The translations under genes and the position numbers were made by a program. Source: Puccinellia tenuiflora (taxonomy: Eukaryota > Streptophyta > Magnoliopsida > Poales > Poaceae). From it: DNA of 64,000 bases. The DNA is taken from contig QRDG01000417.1 of the NCBI GenBank assembly GCA_012064385.1, positions 960,776 to 1,024,775 of the forward strand, read 5' to 3'. Below are positions 53,570-64,000 of the stretch, piece after piece. The first letter of the stretch is position 1, and each line of letters starts with the position of its first letter. The notes below the pieces were generated by a model. The model made no database searches. It worked only from the letters and a program-made list of their open reading frames with translations, and had not been told where the DNA came from.

Positions 53570-53713
53570 CTCCCTCCGTTCCAAAATATAAGATATTTTA
53601 GCTTTTAAAAATAGAGAGAGCTACAGATGTATCTAAATGTGTTTAGTGTGTAGATTCACTCATTTCGGTTTGTATGTAGATTATGTTAAAACATCTTATA
53701 TTTAGGATAGGAG
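53570..53713. mobile_element. Stowaway MITE, right end eroded
   Basis: The left end CTCCCTCCGTTCCAAAATAT after TA is intact. The right end (catcttatatttaggatagg) is the degenerate inverted partner, with the last bases and TA lost. Confidence 0.7.
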
Positions 53714-53888
53714 CCATGGATCAAACATAGAATCACCGACACTATCCAAAAAAAAAAAGTGGACTAATTCAGTACATTCTCTTTTCCTGTATGACTTTTC
53801 ATACATGCCCTTGCAGATTACTTCCCCCATTCAGATATGTAAGCCGTATTTGATCATCCAGATACAAGTTCTTAGTGTAAATTTTGTA

Positions 53889-54148
53889 CTCCCTATGTCC
53901 AAAATTACCCTACGTTCTAGGTTTAGTCAAAGTCAAACTTTATAAATTTTGACTAAAAATATAGAAAAATATATTAACATCTGTAATAAGAAATGCATAT
54001 GATACAAAAAAATATATTTTATGATGATTTTAATAATATTAATTTTGTATTATAGATATTGATATTTTTTTCTTTAAGTTTAGTCAAATTTTACAATTTT
54101 TTACTTTTGACTAAACCCAGAACACAGGGTAATTCCGGACATAGGGAG
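53889..54148. mobile_element. Stowaway MITE, 260 bp
   Basis: CTCCCTATGTCCAAAATTAC and its inverted partner (agggtaattccggacatagg, then gag) are flanked by TA (53887-53888, 54149-54150). The interior carries gtttagtcaaa/tttgactaaac inverted repeats. Confidence 0.9.
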
Positions 54149-54150
54149 TA

Positions 54151-54610
54151 TAATGTTTTTTAATAGTTACAAAATCAACAATAACAAATGAAAACTGACG
54201 ATTACCGGATACATTTTTGAACAACTATGGACTTGAACAATCAAAATACTTCTTTCATTTATGAACAAAAGGAGTATTTAATTTTAGCGAGTAATTTACT
54301 GATTAGGTGAATAATTTATTTAAGCTCGATGCCTTGGTTGCTAGGATATTCTTGCGTCCCAGACACGACCAGTGATGATTTATAAGGTATCTATGCTCCC
54401 TCTAAATAAAGTAACAACCATACTTGCATAGCAGTACTCAGTAGGCATCTTACTGTTCATATCGCCCATTTTTCTGGATAACCAAGGTTTATTGCATGCA
54501 GTTCAATAGCTAAATTGGTGTTACAAGATCACAGTGACACGTTGGGCGCGACAGTACAGTGGCCAGCTGCAATGGCATTGAATGCTTATTGAGGTTTCAA
54601 TGGGTAGTAC
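54151..54610. other. Downstream region of the RidA gene
   Basis: AT-rich; nothing coding is seen. The gene's 3' untranslated region should lie in its right part, but no clear polyadenylation signal was assigned. Confidence 0.4.
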
Positions 54611-56523
54611 TTAGAGAGCAGCAATGCACTCAATCTCAATCCTGGCGTTCAGTGGCAGAGCTGCCACTTGGTAAGTTGAGCGTGCCGGTGCAGGAGATGG
54701 GAAATCTGCAGTTGAGGAAAGGCGAACAGCTTCAGAAACAAGGTAGAGGAATTTTATTGCCAGACTTCCAATGCCCTCACACAGAATGAGACACACCTGT
54801 ACTCAGATACATAGATAATGGCAACAACAAGGGGTTAGGAAACATCAAGCTTACATTTTGCATAGATCTCATTCACTTTCTTGAAATCTTGTAGATCGGC
54901 TAACCTGCAGGTAGACAAACATAATTACTCCCAGATATCACAATACTTTAGGCAAACGAAAAAATTCATACAAGAACATGGTGTGCATACATGATTGTTG
55001 TCTTAACAACTGAAGAGTAGCTAGCACCGCTTGCTTTCAATATTTCGCCGATGTTCTTCATTACCTGTTACAGAAGAGGAAGAACACAATTCCATCCTCA
55101 GAGAAACAGCAAGTTGCAGCTAATGCAAAGGCATGTATAGAAGTCATACACAAAAATAAGGGTTATTATTTATTTGTTAGGTACAGACTCTACCAGCATT
55201 CTATGTTTTCGCACATACTCTTATATATAGTATTAACCATAGCACAGAGATCTCCAACAGTCAGAATAATGTTTTGATGCACCGCAATCAAATTCAATCG
55301 CAGATTCAAAACAGTAAAAGTATATTAGGCTTTACAACATAACGTAGTCATATCACAAGGAACGGTGGCCACTAAGAGAATTCAGAAACTTAACTGTGTA
55401 TATGTTTAAATTTGGCACATTGTACTTCAAGCCAAATGAGGAAACAGCATTCTTGTAGTTAAAAAATTATAAGCGTATTAAGGAACATGAAAGTATTCAC
55501 CTGCTCAGTTTGCTCCTCGACACCTTCAGAGACAAACTTCCCTGTCTGAAAAGAAAAGGTACTACACATAAGTTATACTGGCAGCACAAAATAGTAAAAG
55601 CTACAGATCTAACATGGATGTGCAGAACACAGGAACAATGATGAAAGAACAAAAATTGGAGGAGCAAACCTCAGGGTTTAGGCCAAGAACCCCAGAGAGA
55701 AACACAAGATTGTTTGCTTTGATGGCCTGAGAATAGGGGCCTAATGCTGCTGGCGCCTTCTCCGTTTGAACAGCCTCCTTAACTGGGAAGAGTATTTAGA
55801 AAACATCATTATACTGTAACATCATGGTAGAATTAACAAGTCTGAACCTAAAAATCATGCTAAAGAGCTAGGGTATGCAGACATGTAGTAATAGACTAGT
55901 GAAAAAGATCAAAGATCAACTGATGAACAAATTTAGTTAGCTTGGCGATTTATCTATTGATCCTTAGGCCCATTTTTTCGCGTGACCTCGCTTCTGAATT
56001 TCAATCATGTGGGTAAGAGCGGCTGTTTGGCAGAAACCATGTAGCCTACAGTCGAGAGTATAGTTCGTTATACAAATTCGCATTCTTTTACCGAACAACC
56101 TTTTTGTGTACTATGCTCTTATTAATCTTCACGAGATATATGTACTCTTGACAATATAACTTCCATTTTTTTAGAAAAGAATAACTACATCACGCTTGCT
56201 ACTGTTGCAGTCAGACGCTCATCCAATCCAGCTGATCAGAGGCCACATAAAATTGTTTGGTTGTACAGTTACGCTGCGGTTTTTTCCCTTCTTCGACGTA
56301 CTAGACGAGCAGCAGCATCAACCCAACAGTTGGGAACAAGCAGGGAAATGAGGAGCGTACCTGTGGCGGAGGTAGCGAGGGACGCGGCGATGGGGCCGAA
56401 GCGGCGGCGCCCGGCGAAGGACACGGAGGCGGCGGCGGCTGCTGCTGCCGAGAGAGGCAGGCGAATCTCAGCGGCCGGCGAGGCGGCGAGCCTGGAGACA
56501 GCGGCGGCGGCGCTCCAAGCCAT
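54611..56523 (-). CDS. RIDA: RidA/YjgF-type reactive intermediate deaminase, plastid-targeted, six exons
   Basis: RidA proteins hydrolyse reactive enamines/imines released by PLP enzymes such as threonine dehydratase, protecting branched-chain amino acid metabolism; plant forms act in plastids. Minus-strand exons: 56523-56361, 55782-55670, 55545-55501, 55064-54991, 54904-54855, 54705-54611. All introns are GT-AG and the frame is continuous, giving 179 residues. Residues 1-54 (MAWSAAAAVSRLAASPAAEI...) are Ala/Ser/Arg-rich, a transit peptide. The core follows: APAALGPYSQAIKANNLVFL from 64, TGKFVSEGVEEQTEQ at 93-107, SVVKTTIMLADLQDF, and the signature ARSTYQVAALPLNARIEIEC near 156-175, with the conserved substrate-binding Arg157 and family-typical Glu residues. 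The length matches plant homologues and nothing looks broken. The start is the only Met that leads into the transit peptide without the unrelated upstream residues. It is a single-copy housekeeping-type gene beside transposons. Confidence 0.95.
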
Positions 56524-57284
56524 GGCTAAAACCCTATTCCACCAACCACGAGCACTGAACTGGAGTGGGGGAAGGATTGGGGATGGCTCTGGTTTGGATT
56601 GGAGTGAGATTTGTCGTGAAAACTGCAACGCTGGTGATTAGTAACGGACAGGAGCCCCGTCATGTGACGGCAATTATCTTTTTCTTTGGTTTTGAAACAA
56701 GTGATAGCGGGTAGCTTTAGTTTACGCTTTCTGAGCCCAGTCCAGAACTGAGTGCCTAGCCCAATTAATGGCAAGTAGATGTCAAGTGTGATCCCACCTA
56801 AGTCCCACTTATAGTTCATTTGAAAAAATACGCATTTCTTGAGCTTGCCCCAAGTTTAGGAAGAGAAATGAAAGAGGTTTCCAAGAGGGAAGAACGGTAC
56901 CAAGGGTGGCTGGATTCTATCTTCTCCAAATTTAGTGTAAATTTTTTAAAAAATTATGCTAGAAATTTCCAAATGAACTAAAAGTGGAATTTAGATGGGA
57001 TCCCACTTGACACCTTACTCGCAACACTGTCCTTGTTGGGCTCAGGCTGAGACATGTGACTCTGCGAGTGTGTGACCAACGTCGGATGGCGTATGAAAAG
57101 TTAGAAATAGATCAAAACAGTTGTGTTCTAAAGAAAAAAGTGGTTCTTAATAAATCTGTGGTTCTAATTTTTTCTGGAGAACAAAGACTACAATCTATTA
57201 ATAAAGAAAAGAGTAGTGCTTGGCGAGGTAGATCCTAAGTTAGAGGGTCATGTGCTGAAGTGCCATGCCAACAAAGTTGACGAC
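56524..57284. other. Upstream region of the RidA gene
   Basis: This holds the gene's promoter by position; no clear TATA box was assigned. The right part is AT-rich and leads into the Harbinger relic. No other gene is seen. Confidence 0.4.
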
Positions 57285-58491
57285 TACAATCTCTAGCAGT
57301 AACCGAAAACGTTCCGAACTTAAAAAAATAACCGCCCGATACGGTCCGCGCGAGGAAAAACGAGGCAGACCAGCGACCGGAAAAGTGTCCGGCCCGTAAA
57401 AAAAAATTCGGGCGCCCGAGAACTTTCCCCCCGAAACCGAGTATACGCGGTTTTCCCCTCCGAACCGACGGTGCCCTGGAAAACCTGTGAGGCGTTGGAG
57501 GGAGGGACATTTCAGCTCCGCGTCGGGTAGTTCCTCTTTCCCCCCGAGTCGCCGCCGCCACCCGTCGTCCTCGATTCCGGCCATTTCCCACCGTATCTCC
57601 TCCCGTCGAGTCGCCGCCGCACCGGATCCAACTCGCCCGCCCCCGATTCCGGCCGTTCCCCCGCCGCCGCACCGGATCCGTCGGTGAGTTACTTTCCGCT
57701 CAATCCCGATCGATTTTCCGGTGGATTTGTTATTGATTTCTCCTCCCGTGTTCGTTTTAGATGGAGATCCACTTTGCCAAGGTACAAGAGGCAGCCCGGA
57801 AGGACATTGAGAGAGCATTTGGGGTTTTGCAATCTAGGTTTGCCATAGTTCGAGGTCTAGCTCGTTTTTGGGATAAAAAACTCTCAAAAACATAATGACA
57901 TGTTGAGTGATTCTTCACAACATGGTCGTCGAGGATGAGAGGGACTTGAACTTGGATTTAGTCTATGACAATGTAGGCAAACGTGTGAAACCGGCAAGAA
58001 ACCCAGATGCAATTAGAGCATTTCTTCAGACTTACCGGGAGATTGAGAACAAGGAAACTCACTGCCAGCTTCAAAAAGATCTCATTGCGCACCACTGACA
58101 CAGCATGAGCAGTAATCTCTGCCATTTTCATTCATTTTATTCATGTGTAATTTGAACCATTATTTATTTGAATATCGGTTTGTATTGGATTATTTTTTTA
58201 TTTGGATTGTAATTTAAACCATTATTGTAATTTGGATTAAGTTTGTATTGTATAATAAACAATGTTCTTACTTCATATTGATTTTATATTGCTTTAATAT
58301 TTTTAAAGTCGAATAATACATATCTGTTGAAATGAGGAGGAATATGCGTTATACGGACTGAAAACGGCTGCGTGCAGAATAGAAACTGAAAGTCAAGCGG
58401 TAAAACAGAATCTGTTTTACCACTCGGCTTAAACGCGAACCGAAAAACGCGTTTTCGGTTCCGGCATTTTCGGTCACTGCTAGAGATGCTC
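57285..58491 (+). mobile_element. Decayed PIF/Harbinger element, about 1.2 kb
   Basis: The right end cggtcactgctagagatgctc is followed by TTA (58492-58494). The left end (atctctagcagtaaccgaaa from 57289) is its inverted partner with the outermost four bases changed. The interior has a transposase fragment (57761-58098). Left-hand sequence 57300-57690 is GC-rich leader. Confidence 0.7.
57761..58098 (+). pseudogene. C-terminal fragment of a HARBI1/DDE_Tnp_4-type transposase
   Basis: The first frame encodes HFAKVQEAARKDIERAFGVL followed by QSRFAIVRGLARFWDK, the end of the DDE nuclease domain of PIF/Harbinger transposases. After a one-base shift near 57885 and a TGA at 57904, the second frame continues VILHNMVVEDERDL and a tail to about 58098. 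An acceptor-like ttcgttttag precedes the first codon, so it was an internal exon. The catalytic Asp residues lie upstream and are absent, so this piece cannot be active. Confidence 0.85.
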
Positions 58492-58494
58492 TTA

Positions 58495-60100
58495 ATATCC
58501 CACTATTAGAGCTTGCCTCCTCACTGAAGACAACGACGTCGGAGACAGTCGGAGATAGTCGTGTACAGTTTAGGGTGCATATACATAGCCTTGTTATCCA
58601 CGATGGCCACGTCCTTGATGGGCTCATTCATGCCGCTAAAGACTTGTATCTTCTCATCAACTAGGTTGCTCCTCTTCGTCTTACCAGCAGGTGTTGATTG
58701 TAAGCATGCCTCCCTTGACCATTAAGGATGAGGGTCTCGAACTCCTACATATCTACATAGTCATGTGAATGAGTATCGAGGGGCTCACTTGAGGCCATGG
58801 CAAACTTATTTCTAGTTGCGAGACGGAAGGAGAAGATGGCTCACATCTGACTGTAGTTTTGGATGGGCGCTTGAGAAACTCAACGTCCTTCAGATGATCC
58901 TAGATTGAAAGACAGTGTGTTAGTTATGATGGCCAATGATGATCAAGTGAAACGAGTGGTATCACAGTATGTGATGACAACAAACAATGTGTATAGCAGT
59001 TTGTTGGGACTCCAAGCACATAGTGTTGTACAAAGTAGTTTCTTCCCTAGAAGAATGACTCATGTTTTAATAGTGAACACCAATAACTTAGTACTCTCGG
59101 CTATCCTCCTATAATAATCCTACAAAAATGAAAGTAATTTTCTTATTGCCAACACCCCACCGTAGCATTTGCCTGCTACAACAATGTTAAATGAGTAGTA
59201 AGAAAAATGAAATTAAGCAGTACATGTTTTTTTTATTCTAGAACAAATACATATGTAATTTAGACGCCGCCTAAAGTAAAGTAAATTTGTTTCTTATGTC
59301 GAAGATGGACATGGCTTCATGGATTCACTTGATCTCTCTCGTAAACACAATGGCATCAGATAGACTATACATGACAATTTATGATGCATGGAAGTTCTAT
59401 GTTTGTTTGTTGATAAGCATTGATATTGGCATCCTGTTTTATGTTGAGCTGCAACACATCTCGCAAAAATTTCCTAAGAAAGTGATTTGTTCACATGCTT
59501 AATTATAACTAAGTATTAAGAAACTCATTACATTAAGTAAGGTCACATGATGTTGGAACTTCTCATGTGTGTGATTGTAAAACCAAGACCACTCTTTCTT
59601 TCACTGGGTAGTTTAACACATCGAATTCCCTTTATCGTCCCTAGTGAGGTAGCACGAGATAGGTTAACACCACAGTTTTCCTTTTTTTATCACTATCCAG
59701 ACTTACAAGTTCCAGCCATCTAATACACACGTCCCTCCACACATGTCCTAACATACTATTTTGATCAGAACAAGTGTACAAAAAGGGGTAATAATATGCA
59801 TCTACAGGTTCATTTCAAACAAACCGAATCATGCATCATGAAACTTTTTCTGATAACGAAAAATCTACCATCACGCGTATCTAATTATGACCACAATCAT
59901 GTAAGGCAAATCATGTGGTTATAAACAATAAAAGCACATAGATAGAGATACTCAAGCTACTGGCAGAAACCCATAGTATGCGGTGTACTACTCCCTTTTC
60001 ATCATGTAGGCATCATGGAAGCGATGGACATTTTGTTTAATAGGTTAGATATGTGATCGAGAGAGGCTCCAACGGAGTTTCCTCCTCCAATCTTTACCGG
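58495..60100. other. Gene-free stretch
   Basis: No gene is supported. Short frames at 58905-59114 and 59287-59502 are unrecognised. The block before the Copia LTR has words suggestive of another old LTR (59550-59700), without clear ends. Confidence 0.4.
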
Positions 60101-61522
60101 TGATGAGACAATTAGGAGTTTTTATTATCATATCTCAAAGTGTTCATAATAAGTTCTATGTCATGCTATAACTGTATTAAGCGGAAACATTAATACACGT
60201 GTGATATATTACAACGAGTTCCCTAGTAGCCTCTACTTTGACTAGTCCATTGGTCAACCGATGATCAAGGTTTCCTGATCATGGACATTTGTGTCAATTG
60301 ACAATAGAGTCATGTCATTAGGGAATGCCATGATGGACATCCACCCAAAGTAAGTTAGCGCAATAAGATCTGTCACGAATATCGGCATTGTGATAACTTA
60401 ATAGAAACGTAGTAGTAACCAAGTCCTTAGACCGTGAGATCATATTTAATCACTGTTCCGGAGGGAAGCCTTGACTGCATCAAACGTCACACCGTAACAG
60501 AGTGATCATAAAGGTGTCTATCAGGTTTCCTAAAGTCATACGTTGAGGCGTATGCATCAGAGCGGGATTTGTACATCCGCTTAACGAACAGATATCTCTG
60601 GGCCCACTCGGTGATATTACATCAAAGTCTTGCAAGCATGTGACCGGGTCACGGAGATGTAATATCATGGAAATAAGTAAATAAGTTTGTTGGGAAACGA
60701 GATGGGGATCTCGGACAAACTTGATATCACGTGACAAAAGGATTGGTGAACGACGATAAGGTTCCGACGATTTCCCGATGGAGATCGGAGGTATTCCGAA
60801 GAGTCGGAATTAAGGGAGAAGTATCCGATTGAGATCAGAGGGTAACGAAAGGAGTTTCGATGCAAGAGCTATTAAATGATATGTATTTAATATTAATTAA
60901 AGTGATTAATAATTAAATAATATTTAATGGGCAGCCCACCTAAATGGGCCTCACCCGAAAGGGGCCCCATGTGGGGCGCCCCACATGGGGCCCACTAGGG
61001 GGCCGGCGGCTGCCCTTGGCCGGCCAAGCCATGTGGGGTTTAGTCCCACATGGCTAAGCCAAGGGGGTTGGCTTCCCCCCTCCTTCTATATAAGGCGGTC
61101 CCCCTCTCCCTTTGAAGCATCCCAATTTCCCTCTCTCCCGTGTGGTTCCGGAATATTAGAATCGCATATATTGGAGGGGTCTCTCCACTAAAATCCACCA
61201 CTGTGTTTTTTGCTTTGGTCGAGCTCTTCATCTTCCGCTACTGCCGCTGGACCGGAGCCGGGGATCGTCGCTACACCGAACGTGTGTAGAACTACGGAGG
61301 TGCTGCCCGCTACAACACTCGTCACCGGTACGACTCCACGACCCTGAGGTCGGCGTCATACATCTCCATCGCCAATGTTCTCATAACTTAACGCTTTCGG
61401 TCTTCAAGAGATACGAACACCGGAGCCCTCTGTTACTTTATATTTGCATAGTGATAGATCTTGGCTAGTTTATCGTTCGCGTTGCTAGGAATTTTTTTGT
61501 TTTCTGCACACGAACCCCTTTA
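60101..61522 (+). repeat. Ty1/Copia 5' LTR, about 1.42 kb
   Basis: The body matches the layout of pooid Copia LTRs of the Angela/WIS type by memory: tcatgctataactgtattaa, ccctagtagcctctacttt, cgtcacaccgtaacagagtg, cccactcggtgatattacatc, a GC-rich segment, a TATA box (ctatataagg at 61086-61095) and an end before the iMet primer site. The end is fixed by the primer site at 61524. The start at 60101 (TGATGAGAC) is less certain. Confidence 0.6.
60962..60993. repeat. 32-bp perfect palindrome in the Copia LTR
   Basis: Sixteen bases, gggccccatgtggggc, are followed directly by their reverse complement. A second hairpin (agccatgtggg and cccacatggct, 61027-61056) lies close by. Both are upstream of the LTR TATA box, in U3. 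Confidence 0.9.
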
Positions 61523-61523
61523 G

Positions 61524-61536
61524 TGGTATCAGAGCC
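61524..61536 (+). other. Primer binding site of the Copia element, iMet-tRNA type
   Basis: TGGTATCAGAGCC, the usual Copia primer site, follows the LTR end. It shows that this is a 5' LTR reading rightward. Confidence 0.85.
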
Positions 61537-61964
61537 GATCTATGCGTAGATATAGAGTACGGTTTAGAACACATAGAAATATGTGGGCACTCGATAATAT
61601 AATTGTTACCCTCTCACATGCACTTGTTCATACTATTGGATTGCTTGATGAAGCGGCCCGGACCGACCTTACGCGTACTTATACGCGAGACTAGTTCCGC
61701 AATTGACATATGGCTTGTACCATATATGCGGCTGGCGGGTGACTGTCTCTCTAGCAATAGTGGTATGGCATTTTCAACGGAGGGCCCCGAAAGGGGTATA
61801 ATAGAGACAATTATTTTATTAGTGTTGTGGTTGCAGGGTCGTAAGATAGAAGGCGGTTCTTTTTTCGAAAGCCCCCCAGCCACGTAAAATTTGCAAAAGA
61901 TAAAGTAGAGATGTCTAACTTTACTTTACAGGGCGCATGATATGATATGGTAACTATCGCAATA
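61537..61964 (+). mobile_element. Start of the Copia internal region, truncated
   Basis: Leader-like sequence follows the primer site but no gag-pol frame appears before the Gypsy-type sequence that begins near 61965. The Copia body is therefore interrupted by the next element or deleted. Confidence 0.45.
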
Positions 61965-62650
61965 GTGGAACATGGGGTTCCCCTAATGCGGCCAAAGTGG
62001 GTCCACCATCCGTGGGCCCACCAAGAAGACGAACAAGGCAAAGAGTTAAGACCGGCAGGTGGGCCACCCCATCTGCCCCACGGGCATTGGACAAGTGCGA
62101 TATCGACTACCACGGCTGAAGGACCAGGTGACCTTCCGGGGTCACCTCCAACCCGGCGAACAACGCGGAGGACCCGGAGCCCGAACGCCCGGCAGGAGGC
62201 CAGGCTTGCTCCCGGGTTTTCCCTCCGTACAACTATGAAGATAAGCTTGCCAGCTCAGGCAGGAAGCTCCTAGAAGACTTGGGCGCCAAGAAGGTAAAGG
62301 CACCGTGCGGAGAAATGGCCGGTGGGGGTGTCAGCCCCTGTCCACCCCGCTTTCCAAGAGGTGGACGACCACACCTAACCCCTGGGAGAAATACTTGGAC
62401 GAGAAGAGGCCACGTCGCCTCCTAAAGACCACCGGGGGTTTTTCCTGCCGAAAACCCCCACGCTCCTCGCATGCCCCTGTTGGATCCCCTTAGCCTATAA
62501 AAGGAGGACCAAGGCATGGACGAGGGAGAGGTTGGACTGAGCAGAGGACAAGACAAATTAGCTAGGGCGAAGAGGGTAGAGCGAGAGGTGATCTCCTCCA
62601 GGTAAGGATCTGCTCGTCGTCTACCTCTAGCCACCACCTTCCGGGTTGTC
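61965..62650 (+). repeat. LTR-like region of a Gypsy element
   Basis: A GC-rich region with a TATA motif (cctataaaagg at 62494-62504) and a GA-rich leader precedes a Gypsy-type gag. The position suggests the 5' LTR and leader, but neither LTR boundary nor primer site was identified with confidence. Confidence 0.4.
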
Positions 62651-62784
62651 ACCCGAGATCCGCAGAAGCGCGTGTGGCAATCAGAAGAGCGGGTGGCAAT
62701 CAATAAGAGCGGCGAGCCCGAAGGGTGCGGCTACTCAAAGGAACTCCATCGGGCTTCATTCGTCGCGCTCGGGGGAAGTGAAAA

Positions 62785-64000
62785 GTGTCAGCAACGGTGC
62801 CAACAAGGAACCCTACTGCTGGGGAGAAGAGAGACGGCGCCTGCACCGGCGAGGGTCCACAAGGGCCAAGAGCAAGTCTACCGCCGCCCCAGTCTTCGGA
62901 GGCACAGGCTCGCCACGATGCCCTCGTCGCCGCCAAGGCTCTAATGCAATTTCCCCCGAGCACCAGCAATCCCAAGTCTACCAGGAGCGGAGGGTCCCGC
63001 ATGGAGGGGCTCCTCAACTTCGCCGACGACGGTCCTGGGTGCGACCCAGTCGCGCTCCCACCGTCAACGGCCCCGGAGCAGGAGGAGACAAGGTGCACGA
63101 GCCCCGGGTCCAGCCCGTGGCGAGTTCCAGGACGGGACGGTCCTCCCGCGACACGGGTCCCCCCGACGGCTGATCGGTTGAACCGCGACCGCGACAAGAC
63201 CATCTCCGTCGGGTCATCCACCACACGCAACCAAGATCTGCGCAACGACCTCAACAATCGTCTATACGAGGACATGCGTACCCGCATCGAGCGCCGCCGG
63301 GAACGTCATCGCCGGGAGGGATCGGTACGACAACATCGCAGAGGGCTGCCTCGCCCTCTCTCCCGAGTTCCGCCAGGCCACCTGCCCAAGAAGTTCAAGA
63401 TCGACGTTCTTCGCTACGATGGCACCACCAACCCCCGGGACTTCCTGCAGCTCTACTCCCTCACTGTGGTAGTCGCCGGGGCCGACGAAGTCATGATGGC
63501 CAAACTGGTTCCCGCTGGCACTGAAGGGAGACGCCCAGACGTGGCTTCTCAACCTCCCAGTGCTCCATCCGCTCCTGGCGGGCGCTGAAGGAACAGTTAC
63601 TGGGGGCTTCCAAGGCGGATACCAGCGCCAAGCAACTTCTGGGTGAGACTCTCCGCAAGTTCATCCAGCACTTCACTCAGAAGATGAACACGATACCCTA
63701 CATTAAGGAGGATTTGGTGATTCAGTCCTTCCACGCCAACGTCCGGAACACCCGGATGCGCGAGAAGCTGAGCACCCATCACGTCGAAACTGCCCGCGAG
63801 CTCTGGGAGCTTGCGGACCGCTGCGCCCGCACAGAAGATGGGATCAAGTTCCCCAGGGAGGATAAACCCGAGGACAAGGTCGCGAATACCAAAAGCAAGA
63901 AACGGGGCCCTGGACCCGACAAGCGCGTCTTCGTCACCGAGCCTCTCCCTAAGAAGGCCAAGCTAGCCTCCACTTCGAAGGGAAAAGAAGATCCGTGGTT
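62785..64000 (+). pseudogene. Gypsy gag, frameshifted, runs off the window
   Basis: The first frame (62785-63588) encodes a charged, low-complexity N-terminus and then KKFKIDVLRYDGTTNPRDFL and QLYSLTVVVAGADEVMMAKL, the entry of a Retrotrans_gag capsid domain of the Tat type. Homology continues in a second frame near 63521 (LKGDAQTWLLNLPV) and in a third from 63648 (TLRKFIQHFTQKMNTIPYIK, then ARELWELADRCARTEDG). So at least two frameshifts have broken it. The Arg-rich tail near 63900 suits the end of gag. Its LTR is not the same family as the one at 2185-3083. Confidence 0.75.

Noticed and set aside
1..64000. CRISPR arrays, operons, bacterial promoters
   Set aside because: Repeats are not spaced as CRISPR arrays, and the genes are spliced plant genes.

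Overview
The window is nuclear DNA of a grass, most likely a large-genome Pooideae species of the wheat, barley, oat or ryegrass type. The reasons are the split genes with GT-AG introns, the very high share of nested LTR retrotransposons, the Athila-type LTRs of the pooid pattern (TGATACGT starts, Asp-tRNA primer binding site), many Stowaway and Harbinger MITEs, and protein families of the monocot cell wall. Nothing bacterial is present: no operons and no Shine-Dalgarno-led genes.

Only three genes look intact: a beta-expansin (minus strand, four exons, 25094-26769), an intronless S40/DUF584 senescence-regulator-like gene (plus strand, 43205-43720) and a plastid-targeted RidA/YjgF deaminase (minus strand, six exons, 54611-56523). 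A fourth host-derived locus, a truncated and frameshifted GAUT-type (GT8) galacturonosyltransferase copy at 17567-19123, looks like cargo of a Helitron.

Layout. 1-3083 is the 3' part of a Tat-lineage Gypsy element carrying an antisense PF04195 ORF, ended by an 899-bp LTR. 3084-9047 is an Athila-type complex: gag is cut in two, with a 5-bp duplication at the cut, and its second half is flipped between two inverted LTRs. 9053-10955 is an older related LTR split by a 1.37-kb solo LTR. 10956-16900 holds a Helitron 3' end, decayed LINE material, a Harbinger element and a Stowaway MITE. 16936-24442 is Helitron territory with a complete 344-bp TRIM in its 5' edge, the GAUT fragment and two candidate Helitron 3' termini. 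25-27 kb is the expansin gene. 27.7-31 kb is a hAT MITE, GC-rich inverted repeats and a degenerate AT-rich array. 34455-36676 is a 2.2-kb palindrome with Helitron-like 3' ends on both sides. 38.6-41.3 kb has two A-tailed non-LTR insertions, each with a long perfect target duplication. The S40-like gene follows. 46.8-48.9 kb holds two DNA transposons, and 48.9-53.6 kb is a direct duplication whose copies were later hit by different elements. The RidA gene and a Harbinger relic follow, and the right edge is a Copia LTR with iMet primer site followed by a Gypsy gag that runs out of the window.

The genes do not form a pathway. The three intact genes sit as small islands (0.5-1.9 kb) between transposons. 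The most informative content is the record of transposon rearrangement: the flipped gag segment, the symmetric Helitron-like palindrome, the Helitron with captured GAUT sequence, and the dated duplication. All calls come from reading the sequence and from knowledge of the families; no alignment or database search was run.
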